Source of the DNA: an archaeon | Lineage (GTDB): Archaea > Micrarchaeota > Micrarchaeia > CAILAH01 | Direction: 5' to 3' | DNA length: 34,896 nucleotides | NCBI GenBank assembly: GCA_024274875.1 | Contig: JAJSAH010000017.1 | Coordinates: 1 to 34,896, forward strand | Shown here: piece after piece, positions 24,121-31,650 of the stretch | How the letters are laid out: each line of letters begins with the position of its first letter | How positions within the stretch are numbered: the stretch's first letter is position 1 | Translations under genes and position numbers: made by a program | Notes under the pieces: model-generated | What the model saw: only the letters and a program-made list of their open reading frames with translations | Database searches by the model: none | Told to the model about the DNA's origin: nothing

Positions 24121-25668
24121 TTAAAATGCGTTTTTGTCATATGTGTTCAAAACAATCCTCTGCAATTCTATCGGCTTTATCTCCTCAGCAACCTGAAGCG
24201 CGTATGATAATTTTGATTCGCTGTCTGAATAAATCTCCAATATAACATCTCCTTTCTTTATCTTATCGCCATGCTCAACTTTCAGAATTATGCCTGCGCC
24301 CTTAACCTTCGGAGATCCTGCAGCCCGCGCAATGCGTGATATCTTTTTGTTGCAAACATACTCAACCCTTCCCGACCGCTCTGCATACAATTCACCCTTA
24401 TACTGCCCTATGGGAAGATTATCAATGCTTAGGTTAGGGCTTCCGCCCTGCGCCTCAACAATTTCTCTTAACTTGTTGAACGCTTTCCCAGATTTCACAA
24501 TACCTATTGCGCTGTCAAACCCATTGCCTTTCTCAACTAAACCTGCAGATTCAAGCAGAGAACCTGCAAGCATGCATCCTTTGTTTAAAAGATCTTGCGG
24601 TCCGCCTCCCTGCAAAACTTCTATCACATCTTTGCATTCCAATGCCGGACCCACTCCGTACCCTATCGGGTCGCTTCCTTCGGTAACAAACACGCGCGTC
24701 TTGATTCCAACGCGAGTTCCTATATCGATGAAATCCTTCGCAAGCTGTTTAGCTTTTGCAGGATCCTCCATTTTTGCGCCTCTGCCCACCGGTATATCTA
24801 TTACAGCATACTCTGATCCCGCCGCCTTCTTCTTAGCCATTATGCTTGCGAGGAGCATGCCGCGCGGGTCAAGCCTGAAAGGATACCGTATCCTTATTAG
24901 CTTGTCATCTGCAGGAGCAAGGTGCGCTCCCCCGCCCCATACAACGCATCCATGTGTCTTTAAAACAATGTTGCGGATTTCTTCTATTGAGAAATTAACA
25001 TCGCATAATGTTTCCATCGTATCAGCAGTTCCTGCCGCAGATGTGATCGCGCGCGAAGAAGTTTTTGGCATATACGCGCCTGCTGCAGCGAGTATAGGCA
25101 CAACAATCATTGTTGTGCGGTTGCCTGCAACGCCGCCTATGCAATGCTTATCAACTATGGGATGCACGCCTAAATCTAAAGTATCTCCTGAGTTCATTAT
25201 AGAATATGTCAGCGAAACTGTCTCCTCCGCGTTGAATCCCCTCGTATATACGCCTGCAACAAACACTGCAAGCTCTGCCTCGCTCAGCTTGTTTGCCATG
25301 AGGTCTTTGATTATTGTATCTATTTCACTTGATTTCAGCTCGCCTCCGTCAAGCTTCTTTTTTATGTACTCAATTGACGCAGGCTTTCTCAAAGGCATTA
25401 TGTAAACTTTATCACCGGGATTTAGCTTAAGCTGGTCGGCAATCTCGATGAACACCCCAACCTCGCCTTCCTTAACAAGAGTTGATGAAGTGTCTACGAT
25501 TGCTGAAAGCACTTTATCTTTGCGAATTATCTCTACGCGGTCGTTAAGGAATAGGTCGCGTTGCCGCGCCTCGGATTCATTGAGAACAACTATAGGTAAT
25601 CCTGCCCCTATATCAAATATCTTGACCTTGTATGAAACCTTTATGTGCTCTCTTGCCTTGTCGTCCAT
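24121..25668 (-). CDS. deoA: AMP phosphorylase
   Basis: AMP phosphorylase splits AMP and phosphate into adenine and ribose-1,5-bisphosphate in the archaeal nucleotide-salvage route. The 515-residue protein has the archaeal N-terminal double-psi barrel-like domain (about 1-85), a thymidine-phosphorylase fold with VDKHCIGGVAGNRTT, KTSSRAITSAAGTADTME and the C-terminal domain. The extra N-terminal domain and motif variants separate it from bacterial thymidine phosphorylase. The ATG at 25668 is preferred; a TTG at 25674 is closer to the GGTGA site at 25679-25683, which overlaps the upstream stop codon. It lies directly behind ribose-1,5-bisphosphate isomerase, the next enzyme of the pathway. Confidence 0.95.
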   Translation of the reverse strand: MDDKAREHIKVSYKVKIFDIGAGLPIVVLNESEARQRDLFLNDRVEIIRKDKVLSAIVDTSSTLVKEGEVGVFIEIADQLKLNPGDKVYIMPLRKPASIEYIKKKLDGGELKSSEIDTIIKDLMANKLSEAELAVFVAGVYTRGFNAEETVSLTYSIMNSGDTLDLGVHPIVDKHCIGGVAGNRTTMIVVPILAAAGAYMPKTSSRAITSAAGTADTMETLCDVNFSIEEIRNIVLKTHGCVVWGGGAHLAPADDKLIRIRYPFRLDPRGMLLASIMAKKKAAGSEYAVIDIPVGRGAKMEDPAKAKQLAKDFIDIGTRVGIKTRVFVTEGSDPIGYGVGPALECKDVIEVLQGGGPQDLLNKGCMLAGSLLESAGLVEKGNGFDSAIGIVKSGKAFNKLREIVEAQGGSPNLSIDNLPIGQYKGELYAERSGRVEYVCNKKISRIARAAGSPKVKGAGIILKVEHGDKIKKGDVILEIYSDSESKLSYALQVAEEIKPIELQRIVLNTYDKNAF

Positions 25669-25678
25669 ATTCAATCAA

Positions 25679-26578
25679 TCACCTTGAAAGCAGCATTATC
25701 GACTGCGGAGGCACTATGCCCTTCTCAGTGATGTATGCTGTGATATATCTGGATAATGTAAGATCAAACGCAGGGTTTCTTATAGATAGATTGCGCGGTT
25801 TCTTGCCCGATAAAACTTCTGATGGATCGCGCTCTTCAATAACCTCCTGCACGCCCCATCGCGTCAGCATATTAAACTTGTGCAGTTCTGCCGCGGAATA
25901 GAATGGGATGTCGTATTCATACGCAAAATGCGCAATTGCTGAGGTTCCAATCTTGTTTATTAGATTGCCTGATGCAGTTATAGCATCCGCGCCAACGAAT
26001 ACTGCATTGCAGTTCTTCATGTAAACCTGTGCTGCGCTGTCAACGATCAAAGTCGTCGGTATTCCATGCGACGACAATTCTTTCGCAGTTTTAACTCCTT
26101 GGAATTTCGGGCGCGTCTCGCCAACAACCACTGAAAACTCCTTGCCATCGTCATATGCCTGCTTGAATATGGATACTACTGTAGAGCTGTGGCAATGAGT
26201 AAAGTATCTGCCGCCGTTTCCTACTAATGCTGCTCCATAATCTACAAGCATGATGAACTTCTCCTTCATCTCTGCGAGCAATGTTTTTCTCAATGTTCTT
26301 AACTGTTCCTTCATCTCATCTACTGATGAATACTCATCGCTAGCTATGCGCGAGATTATGAACTTTAAATAATTTCTCAGCATAGGTTCAGTCGGACGCG
26401 CTGATGCAATCGCATCAGCAGTTACAAGCATTCTCGAAAAATACGCATTGCGGTCATTCCCTCTGAATGAATCTGATTCAAGCACCATCGCCTCAACAGC
26501 GGCTTTTGCTATGTTGCGCGCGCCCTGCACTTTAAGGTTCTTTATGTCGCTTATTATTTTCTTCGCTTTGTTATTCAT
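25679..26578 (-). CDS. Ribose-1,5-bisphosphate isomerase
   Basis: The enzyme converts ribose-1,5-bisphosphate into ribulose-1,5-bisphosphate, the RuBisCO substrate. It belongs to the eIF2B-alpha/MtnA superfamily. From the ATG at 26578 it has 299 residues. THCHSS carries the catalytic Cys at 129 and FVGADAI the catalytic Asp at 198. The 69-residue spacing matches the family. GETRPKFQG and a glycine-rich substrate loop are also present. The start is placed by a palindromic TATA-like box centred 27 nt upstream; a longer frame to 26617 crosses that box. It heads a transcript that continues into AMP phosphorylase and is divergent from ftsZ. Confidence 0.94.
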   Translation of the reverse strand: MNNKAKKIISDIKNLKVQGARNIAKAAVEAMVLESDSFRGNDRNAYFSRMLVTADAIASARPTEPMLRNYLKFIISRIASDEYSSVDEMKEQLRTLRKTLLAEMKEKFIMLVDYGAALVGNGGRYFTHCHSSTVVSIFKQAYDDGKEFSVVVGETRPKFQGVKTAKELSSHGIPTTLIVDSAAQVYMKNCNAVFVGADAITASGNLINKIGTSAIAHFAYEYDIPFYSAAELHKFNMLTRWGVQEVIEERDPSEVLSGKKPRNLSIRNPAFDLTLSRYITAYITEKGIVPPQSIMLLSR

Positions 26579-26597
26579 AAATGAGTATTTGCAATAT

Positions 26598-26612
26598 AAC
26601 TTTAAAAAAGTT
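26598..26612. promoter_or_regulatory. Palindromic bidirectional TATA-like box for ftsZ and ribose-1,5-bisphosphate isomerase
   Basis: AACTTT-AAA-AAAGTT is a perfect inverted repeat centred at 26605. It lies exactly 27 nt from both ATGs (26578 minus, 26632 plus). Flanking as well as TATA positions are symmetric, so the two directions present the same core promoter. Confidence 0.7.
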
Positions 26613-26631
26613 GACAAACTTAATTCTTCGT

Positions 26632-27702
26632 ATGGAAGAAAACATTGCTGAAGAGCTGAATATAAACAGCGAGGATGATGAGCTAATACAATTCCTTAAC
26701 GAAACAAAACCAAAAATCTGCGTTGTTGGAACTGGGGGGAGCGGATGCAATACTATCAACAGGCTCAGGCAGATGGGCATTCACGGAGCTGAGTTGGTCG
26801 GGGTGAATACAGATGTGCAGCACCTTCTCAAAATCAAATCAGATAAAAAAATTCTTATAGGAAAGAAAATCACAAAAGGAATGGGAGCCGGAAGCAACCC
26901 TGAAGTAGGGGAGGCTGCCGCTAAAGAAAACATTTCTGATATAGAGAAAGCGCTTGAAGGAGCATCAATGGTGTTTGTCACATGCGGGCTTGGAGGAGGC
27001 ACGGGCACAGGGTCTGCGCATGTAATTGCAGAGACAGCTAAGAGCCTCGGAGCGCTCACTGTAGGCGTGGTCACTCTCCCTTTCTATTCCGAAGGAAGAG
27101 CAAGGAGGAAGAATGCTTTGGAAGGGTTGAACAGGCTTAAGAAAAAAGCCGACACGACGATAGTAATCCCTAATGATAAACTGCTCACAATTGCGCCCGA
27201 CCTTCCGCTTAACACTGCGTTCAGGCTGTCTGATGAGGTGCTTGCAGGCGCATCTAAAGGCATAACTGAGCTCATAACAAAGGCAGGGCTCGTGAATCTC
27301 GACTTTGCGGATATAAAAACAACTCTATCTAACGGAGGGTATGCAGTGATCGGCACTGGCGAATCAGCCATAGATGCAAAACCGAACGAGCGCGCTAAAC
27401 ATGCGATTGAAGCCGCGCTCAACTCGCCGCTGCTTGATGCAGACATCAAAGACTCCGACCGCGCGCTTGTGAATGTAATTGGGGGCGCAGATATGACATT
27501 GCGCGAAGCAGAATTAATGGTTACTGAAGTATCAAACAGAATTGCAAAAGATTCACACATCATCTGGGGTGCAAGGGTTGATGAGGAACTGCCTAAGAAT
27601 ATAATAAAGGTTCTTGTGCTAATAGCTGGTGCAGAGTTCCCTGAATACAAGCTTGAGATGAAAAAGATTGAGGAGCTCAACATTGACTTAGATTCCATAT
27701 AG
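26632..27702 (+). CDS. ftsZ: Cell division GTPase FtsZ
   Basis: FtsZ polymerises into the division ring. The 356-residue protein has the nucleotide-binding GTGGSGCN near 33-40, the tubulin/FtsZ signature GGGTGTG at 121-127, and the catalytic T7-loop region around DFADIKTTL. The ATG at 26632 fits the family N terminus and the box 27 nt upstream; a longer frame from 26581 runs through the promoter. It is the first gene of the ftsZ-secE-nusG-rpl11 order that is common in archaea. The stop codon is followed by a GAGGTGG site for secE. Confidence 0.97.
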   Translation: MEENIAEELNINSEDDELIQFLNETKPKICVVGTGGSGCNTINRLRQMGIHGAELVGVNTDVQHLLKIKSDKKILIGKKITKGMGAGSNPEVGEAAAKENISDIEKALEGASMVFVTCGLGGGTGTGSAHVIAETAKSLGALTVGVVTLPFYSEGRARRKNALEGLNRLKKKADTTIVIPNDKLLTIAPDLPLNTAFRLSDEVLAGASKGITELITKAGLVNLDFADIKTTLSNGGYAVIGTGESAIDAKPNERAKHAIEAALNSPLLDADIKDSDRALVNVIGGADMTLREAELMVTEVSNRIAKDSHIIWGARVDEELPKNIIKVLVLIAGAEFPEYKLEMKKIEELNIDLDSI

Positions 27703-27713
27703 AGGTGGCCGGA

Positions 27714-27881
27714 TTGGTAAGATTTGTGGTGGATTTCATAAACCAGTCAAAAAGAGTCATGAAAGTTGCAAAAAAGCCTGCATACTCTGAATTTGAGCGA
27801 ATGTTTAGGATTGTATCCATATCAGCATTCGCTATCGGATTGCTGGGGTTCATCATAAGTTTCATATTTTCTCTGTTATAG
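27714..27881 (+). CDS. secE: Preprotein translocase subunit SecE (Sec61 gamma)
   Basis: This 55-residue single-span protein is the clamp subunit of the SecYE channel. An amphipathic N-terminal part, FINQSKRVMKVAKKPAYSEF, is typical of archaeal SecE/Sss1, and the membrane helix lies at about residues 33-54. It sits between ftsZ and nusG, its conserved archaeal position. The TTG start at 27714 is chosen because GGTGG ends 5 nt upstream; an in-frame GTG at 27705 is a weaker alternative without a ribosome-binding site. Being short and TTG-started, it is easily missed by automatic gene finding. Confidence 0.92.
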   Translation: MVRFVVDFINQSKRVMKVAKKPAYSEFERMFRIVSISAFAIGLLGFIISFIFSLL

Positions 27882-27892
27882 TTGGTGGTCGA

Positions 27893-28351
27893 ATGGGATA
27901 TTATGCATTGAGAGTAACTGCAGGGCAAGAGAAAATCATCGCGGACCTGCTCAAAAACCGCATTCGCAAGTTGGGAATATCTGTATACTCAATATTAGTT
28001 TTGGAAGGATTCAAGGGGTATATATTGATAGAGGCAGATGATGAGACGGTTGCGCGGAGAATCGCATTCCAAGTGCCGAATGTGAAAGGCGTGTTGCCTG
28101 GGGAAATCAGCGCTGAAGAGATTAAGAAAATGGTCGAGGCGAAGCCGCAGATATTCAGCATAAGCAAAGGAGATATTGTTGAAGTTATAAATGGGCCTTT
28201 CAAAGGGGATAGAGCAAAGGTGGTTAAGATTGATTTGGAGAAAGAGGAGGCAACAATTGAACTGCTCGAAGTAACAGTTCCAATACCCATAACAACTAAA
28301 TTATCATGGTTAAAAATACATCAAAAAGCGGAGGAGAGTTCAGATGGCTAA
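27893..28351 (+). CDS. spt5: Transcription elongation factor NusG/Spt5
   Basis: Archaeal Spt5 clamps RNA polymerase for processive elongation, normally with Spt4. The 152-residue protein has the NGN domain (about 1-85, YYALRVTAGQEKIIADLL) and a KOW domain (KGDIVEVINGPFKGDRAKV, about 92-110). A GGTGGT site lies a few nucleotides before the ATG. Its 3' end overlaps the start of rpl11 by 8 nt. Spt4 is not in the window. Confidence 0.96.
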   Translation: MGYYALRVTAGQEKIIADLLKNRIRKLGISVYSILVLEGFKGYILIEADDETVARRIAFQVPNVKGVLPGEISAEEIKKMVEAKPQIFSISKGDIVEVINGPFKGDRAKVVKIDLEKEEATIELLEVTVPIPITTKLSWLKIHQKAEESSDG

Positions 28352-28823
28352 ACTGACTATAAGCGCATTGGTTTCGGGAGGAAAGGCTTCTGCCGGCCCG
28401 CCGTTGGGTCCGGCGTTGGGGCCAACTGGCATTAACATCGGCCAGGTGATTGCTGCAATAAACGAGAAGACAAAGGATTTCGCAGGCATACAGGTGCCGG
28501 TGAAAGTTATTGTTGACCCGTCCACAAAAGAATTCGAGATTGAAGTTGGGTCGCCTCCTGTCAGCGCTCTTATAAAGAAAGAGTTAGGGATTGAGAAAGG
28601 CGCAGGCAACAGGGAATCCAGCGCGGGGGACATTAAAATGGAAAGCGTGGTAAAAATTGCTAAAATGAAAATGGATGCGCTCAACACCCCATCGCTCAAA
28701 AACGCTGTGTGCCAGGTTCTCGGCACATGCATAAGCATGGGCGTGACATGCAGCGGGAAAGATTGCAAGGATGTGATCAAAGAAGTCAAGCAGGGGGTGC
28801 ACGATGCGCTTCTCTCTGAGTAA
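28344..28823 (+). CDS. rpl11: Large ribosomal subunit protein L11
   Basis: L11 forms the GTPase-associated stalk base with rRNA. The 159-residue protein shows GPPLGPALGPTGINIGQV at the N terminus and the C-terminal rRNA-binding domain ending in VKQGVHDALLSE. A GGAGGAG site is present upstream inside nusG. L1, L10 and P1, which usually follow in archaea, are absent here. Instead the last 20 nt overlap the start of the beta-propeller gene. Confidence 0.97.
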   Translation: MAKLTISALVSGGKASAGPPLGPALGPTGINIGQVIAAINEKTKDFAGIQVPVKVIVDPSTKEFEIEVGSPPVSALIKKELGIEKGAGNRESSAGDIKMESVVKIAKMKMDALNTPSLKNAVCQVLGTCISMGVTCSGKDCKDVIKEVKQGVHDALLSE

Positions 28824-30429
28824 GCACTTCATAATCGCATTGCTTATTTTTTCATCATGCGCATTCGCAGACAGGGTTAAATGGTCATCTTATTACAACG
28901 CAGATGTAACTGGCGGCATATTGGTGGATTCCAATTACATATATTTAAGCGCGATGGACTCATTATCAAAACTGCAGATGCAAGATGGGAAAACTATCTG
29001 GAGCATTCAACTCAAAGGAAGATTGCTCAAACCTGTTAAAGCAGGATCGTTCATCGTGGCAGTTTCAAAGGAAGGGACTGCATACATAGTCAGCAGTTCA
29101 ACAAAATCTGTTGTAAAAACAGTAAACATAAGCGGTTCTGTGCTGAATGACCCGCTTGCAATATCAAACAATCTATACCTGCCCACAAGCAATGGGATAG
29201 TTGCGTTAAATGTAAACAGCGGGAAGGTGATGTGGACTGCAAACGGATGCGTTTCGCAGGCAACGCCTCTGCTTGTAGGGGATCGAATATTTGCGGTCTG
29301 CGATAATGGATATGTGAAATTCCTATCGGCATCAAGCGGGCAGGTTGTTGAAGAGACCAAATACAAGAGCATATTTTGGAAATCATCACCAGCGTTGAGC
29401 AAAGGAAAGATATTCATAGGCAGTTTTGATGGGAAAGTGTATGCTGTATCTCAGCAATCATCAAAGAGCATAAGTTGGGTGAGAAATACTATTGATGGAA
29501 GTTCAGTGAGTTCGGACATAGTTATAGATGGAGATGACATACTCATTTGCACTGCTGGCGGGAAACTATACTCCTTGGGATTCGACGGCAAAGAGAAATG
29601 GCACGCTGAAGTTGATAGTGAAATTGCAGCAAGGCCTATTATAACGCCGAATGGAATTTACGCAATTACGGATAGCGGAACATTTTATGGAATGGATAGG
29701 AATGGAAACATCAATTGGGTGTATGAAACCGGATTGCCAATCAAATCAGACGCATACAAAAAAGGCAGCATGATTTATTTTGTCTCAAAAAATGGAACGC
29801 TTGCAGCGCTATCAACATCGTCCTGCAACATCATATTTCCATCTCAAAATGAAGATGTGTCAGGGATAGATGTGCTTGAAGTTGAGGTTGATGCATATGC
29901 AGACACAAAAATAAACAGCGTGCAGGTTATGGGAAGTTCCGGAAGATGGATTGAGGCAGAACTCAAAGACGGATCATATATAGCAAGAATTCCATCATCG
30001 GAAATACCTTTGGGGGAATCAGAGATTTTGTGCAGGGTCGCAAGCGAGGATGGGTTTGAGCTAGAGCCTTACAGCTCGGTCGCAGTAATCAAAAAAAATA
30101 CTGCGAAAAACATGATTGTTGAAGCGCCTTCGAATGTTGGCTACGGGTCATCATTCAAAATCATAATAAAAGATGAAAATGGTGCGCTGCTTGATCATGC
30201 GAACATCGTTTTTGGAACGCTCAATTACAGGAATGTATACGGAGAAGTGGAAATTACCCCTCCAAAGAAAGGCACTTACAACCTCGAAGTAAGAAGAGCT
30301 GGATACAAGCCATACAAAAGCACTGTAACTGTGGGAGATGACTACACAATCTTTGGAGTTGCAATAATCATCACTCTTTTATTATTATCAGTCTTTTATG
30401 TATTTTATAAAAGGTGGATGGAGGAGTAA
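28804..30429 (+). CDS. Exported membrane-anchored PQQ-like beta-propeller protein
   Basis: The 541-residue protein has a signal peptide (about 1-22, ending CAFA), then PQQ/BamB-like beta-propeller repeats to about residue 345. The repeats are recognisable as recurring GxxYxLSxxxGKxxW blades, for example LNVNSGKVMWTANG, VSQQSSKSISWVRN and MDRNGNINWVYETG. An Ig-like or carboxypeptidase-regulatory-like module follows (about 440-510), then one membrane helix (about 515-534) and a short basic cytoplasmic end. The propeller therefore faces outside. No PQQ-dehydrogenase catalytic residues are evident; a scaffold or BamB-like assembly role is more likely. Its start lies inside rpl11 (20-nt overlap), and it is followed after 2 nt by the dUTPase-family gene. 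Confidence 0.87.
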   Translation: MRFSLSKHFIIALLIFSSCAFADRVKWSSYYNADVTGGILVDSNYIYLSAMDSLSKLQMQDGKTIWSIQLKGRLLKPVKAGSFIVAVSKEGTAYIVSSSTKSVVKTVNISGSVLNDPLAISNNLYLPTSNGIVALNVNSGKVMWTANGCVSQATPLLVGDRIFAVCDNGYVKFLSASSGQVVEETKYKSIFWKSSPALSKGKIFIGSFDGKVYAVSQQSSKSISWVRNTIDGSSVSSDIVIDGDDILICTAGGKLYSLGFDGKEKWHAEVDSEIAARPIITPNGIYAITDSGTFYGMDRNGNINWVYETGLPIKSDAYKKGSMIYFVSKNGTLAALSTSSCNIIFPSQNEDVSGIDVLEVEVDAYADTKINSVQVMGSSGRWIEAELKDGSYIARIPSSEIPLGESEILCRVASEDGFELEPYSSVAVIKKNTAKNMIVEAPSNVGYGSSFKIIIKDENGALLDHANIVFGTLNYRNVYGEVEITPPKKGTYNLEVRRAGYKPYKSTVTVGDDYTIFGVAIIITLLLLSVFYVFYKRWMEE

Positions 30430-30431
30430 AT

Positions 30432-30923
30432 ATGGCATTGCCAAAGCATAAGCTGATAGAAAAGAATGTTATTAGGGGGTTTTTGGGCGAAGGGCAGTTT
30501 CAACCTGCAGGAGTCGATCTAACTGTCTCTAAAATATTTGAGTTTGCGGATGATGGCAGAATTGATTATGACAACCGCGAACGCAAGATAAGCGATGCAA
30601 AGGAGATTGGTTTTGATGAAAATGGATATGCGCATTTAAAGAAAGGCGCGTACAAAATAAGGTATAATGAAATAGTATGCATTCCAAAAGATGCAGTGGC
30701 ATGGGTCCTGCCGCGATCATCATTGCTTAGATGCGGAGCAAGCCTTGAGAGCGCTGTATGGGATCCTGGATATGAAGGGCGCGGGGAATCCCTGCTGGTT
30801 GTTTATAACGAGCACGGTCTGAAGCTCAAGAAGAATGGCAAAGTTGGGCAGATGGTATTCATACAATTGGTTGAGGAAGCAAAAGAAGGATATAACGGAG
30901 CGTACCAAGGTGAGAATTTATGA
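30432..30923 (+). CDS. dUTPase / dCTP deaminase family protein
   Basis: The 163-residue enzyme belongs to the Dut/Dcd trimeric pyrophosphatase-deaminase family, which supplies dUMP and keeps uracil out of DNA. PRSSLLRCG is the phosphate-binding motif, and SAVWDPGYEGRGE holds the acidic catalytic/nucleotide-binding residues. The overall pattern, including GQMVFIQL and a short C-terminal tail, resembles the methanogen dUTPase-like branch more than bacterial Dcd. dUTPase or a bifunctional enzyme is therefore more likely than a pure deaminase, but motifs alone do not settle this. The ATG at 30432 has GGAGG 6-8 nt upstream. The stop overlaps the next start by 4 nt (ATGA). Confidence 0.9.
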   Translation: MALPKHKLIEKNVIRGFLGEGQFQPAGVDLTVSKIFEFADDGRIDYDNRERKISDAKEIGFDENGYAHLKKGAYKIRYNEIVCIPKDAVAWVLPRSSLLRCGASLESAVWDPGYEGRGESLLVVYNEHGLKLKKNGKVGQMVFIQLVEEAKEGYNGAYQGENL

Positions 30924-31642
30924 AGAAATATGGTTATGTTGCATTGGTATTTGGCACAGTTTTTTTGTTTATGCTTGCTTCAGGATGCACGGGCGCAGGA
31001 GCCACTAAAACATGCACTGATGACAGCAAATGCGCAACATGGCAGTTCTGCGGTGAAAAAGGAGTGTGCAAGCCGAGACCCGGATACTGCGCGAGAAGCG
31101 CAGATTGCGGAGATGTGCAGAAATACAAATGCAATGTGAAGACGCATAAGTGCGAATTTAATGAAGGGTTCTGTTCATCAGATGCAGATTGCGAGAATTG
31201 GCAGGTGTGCGACACAGTTTTGGGGGAATGTAAAACAAAAGCAGGATACTGCGACTCAAACGAGTTCTGCAAGAATTCATGGGAGTACTGCGATGATGAA
31301 ACCCACACATGCAAACCGCAGCCCGGTAAATGCTCTGATGATTTCGACTGCAATGCATGGGAACTGTGCGATGAAAAATCCAACATCTGCGAGCCGATTG
31401 AAGGCAGGTGCAACATCGATGCAGATTGCGATGATTGGGAATACTGCGATACAAAAAAGAACACTTGCAAAGTAAAGAAAGGGTTCTGCAACGATGAAGG
31501 CGACTGCAACAAATGGGAGTTTTGCAACCTGCAAACAAAAAGGTGTGTTCCAAAAACAGGTTACTGCAATGTTGATGAGGACTGCACAAATGGATACTGT
31601 AACGAACGAACTCATGAATGCACTCAAGCGGAAAATGTGTAA
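30920..31642 (+). CDS. Secreted lipoprotein with eight 4-Cys repeats
   Basis: The 240-residue protein has a signal peptide with lipobox ASGC (Cys23), then about eight tandem repeats of roughly 26 residues. Each carries four cysteines in the pattern YC-x5-DC-x2-W-x2-CD-x5-C-x4-G; the second and fourth repeats have slightly longer spacing. This resembles small disulfide knots seen in Cys-rich adhesion or signalling modules. Each repeat is probably a separate disulfide-stabilised unit facing outward. I assign no function. It overlaps the dUTPase-family gene by 4 nt and precedes apgM by 8 nt, so it is embedded in a housekeeping operon. Near-perfect repetition would allow unit gain and loss by recombination. 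Confidence 0.87.
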   Translation: MKKYGYVALVFGTVFLFMLASGCTGAGATKTCTDDSKCATWQFCGEKGVCKPRPGYCARSADCGDVQKYKCNVKTHKCEFNEGFCSSDADCENWQVCDTVLGECKTKAGYCDSNEFCKNSWEYCDDETHTCKPQPGKCSDDFDCNAWELCDEKSNICEPIEGRCNIDADCDDWEYCDTKKNTCKVKKGFCNDEGDCNKWEFCNLQTKRCVPKTGYCNVDEDCTNGYCNERTHECTQAENV

Positions 31643-31650
31643 GTGAGAAC

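Noticed and set aside
24290-25405. 371-codon open frame on the plus strand
   Set aside because: It is exactly antisense to the conserved AMP phosphorylase gene, has no family features, and reflects codon bias of the real gene.
26579-26617. Longer N terminus for ribose-1,5-bisphosphate isomerase (and ftsZ from 26581)
   Set aside because: Both extensions cross the palindromic promoter. Family N termini and 27-nt spacing support 26578 and 26632.
30432-30923. Calling the gene a plain dCTP deaminase
   Set aside because: Motifs resemble the archaeal dUTPase-like branch at least as well, so only the family is asserted.
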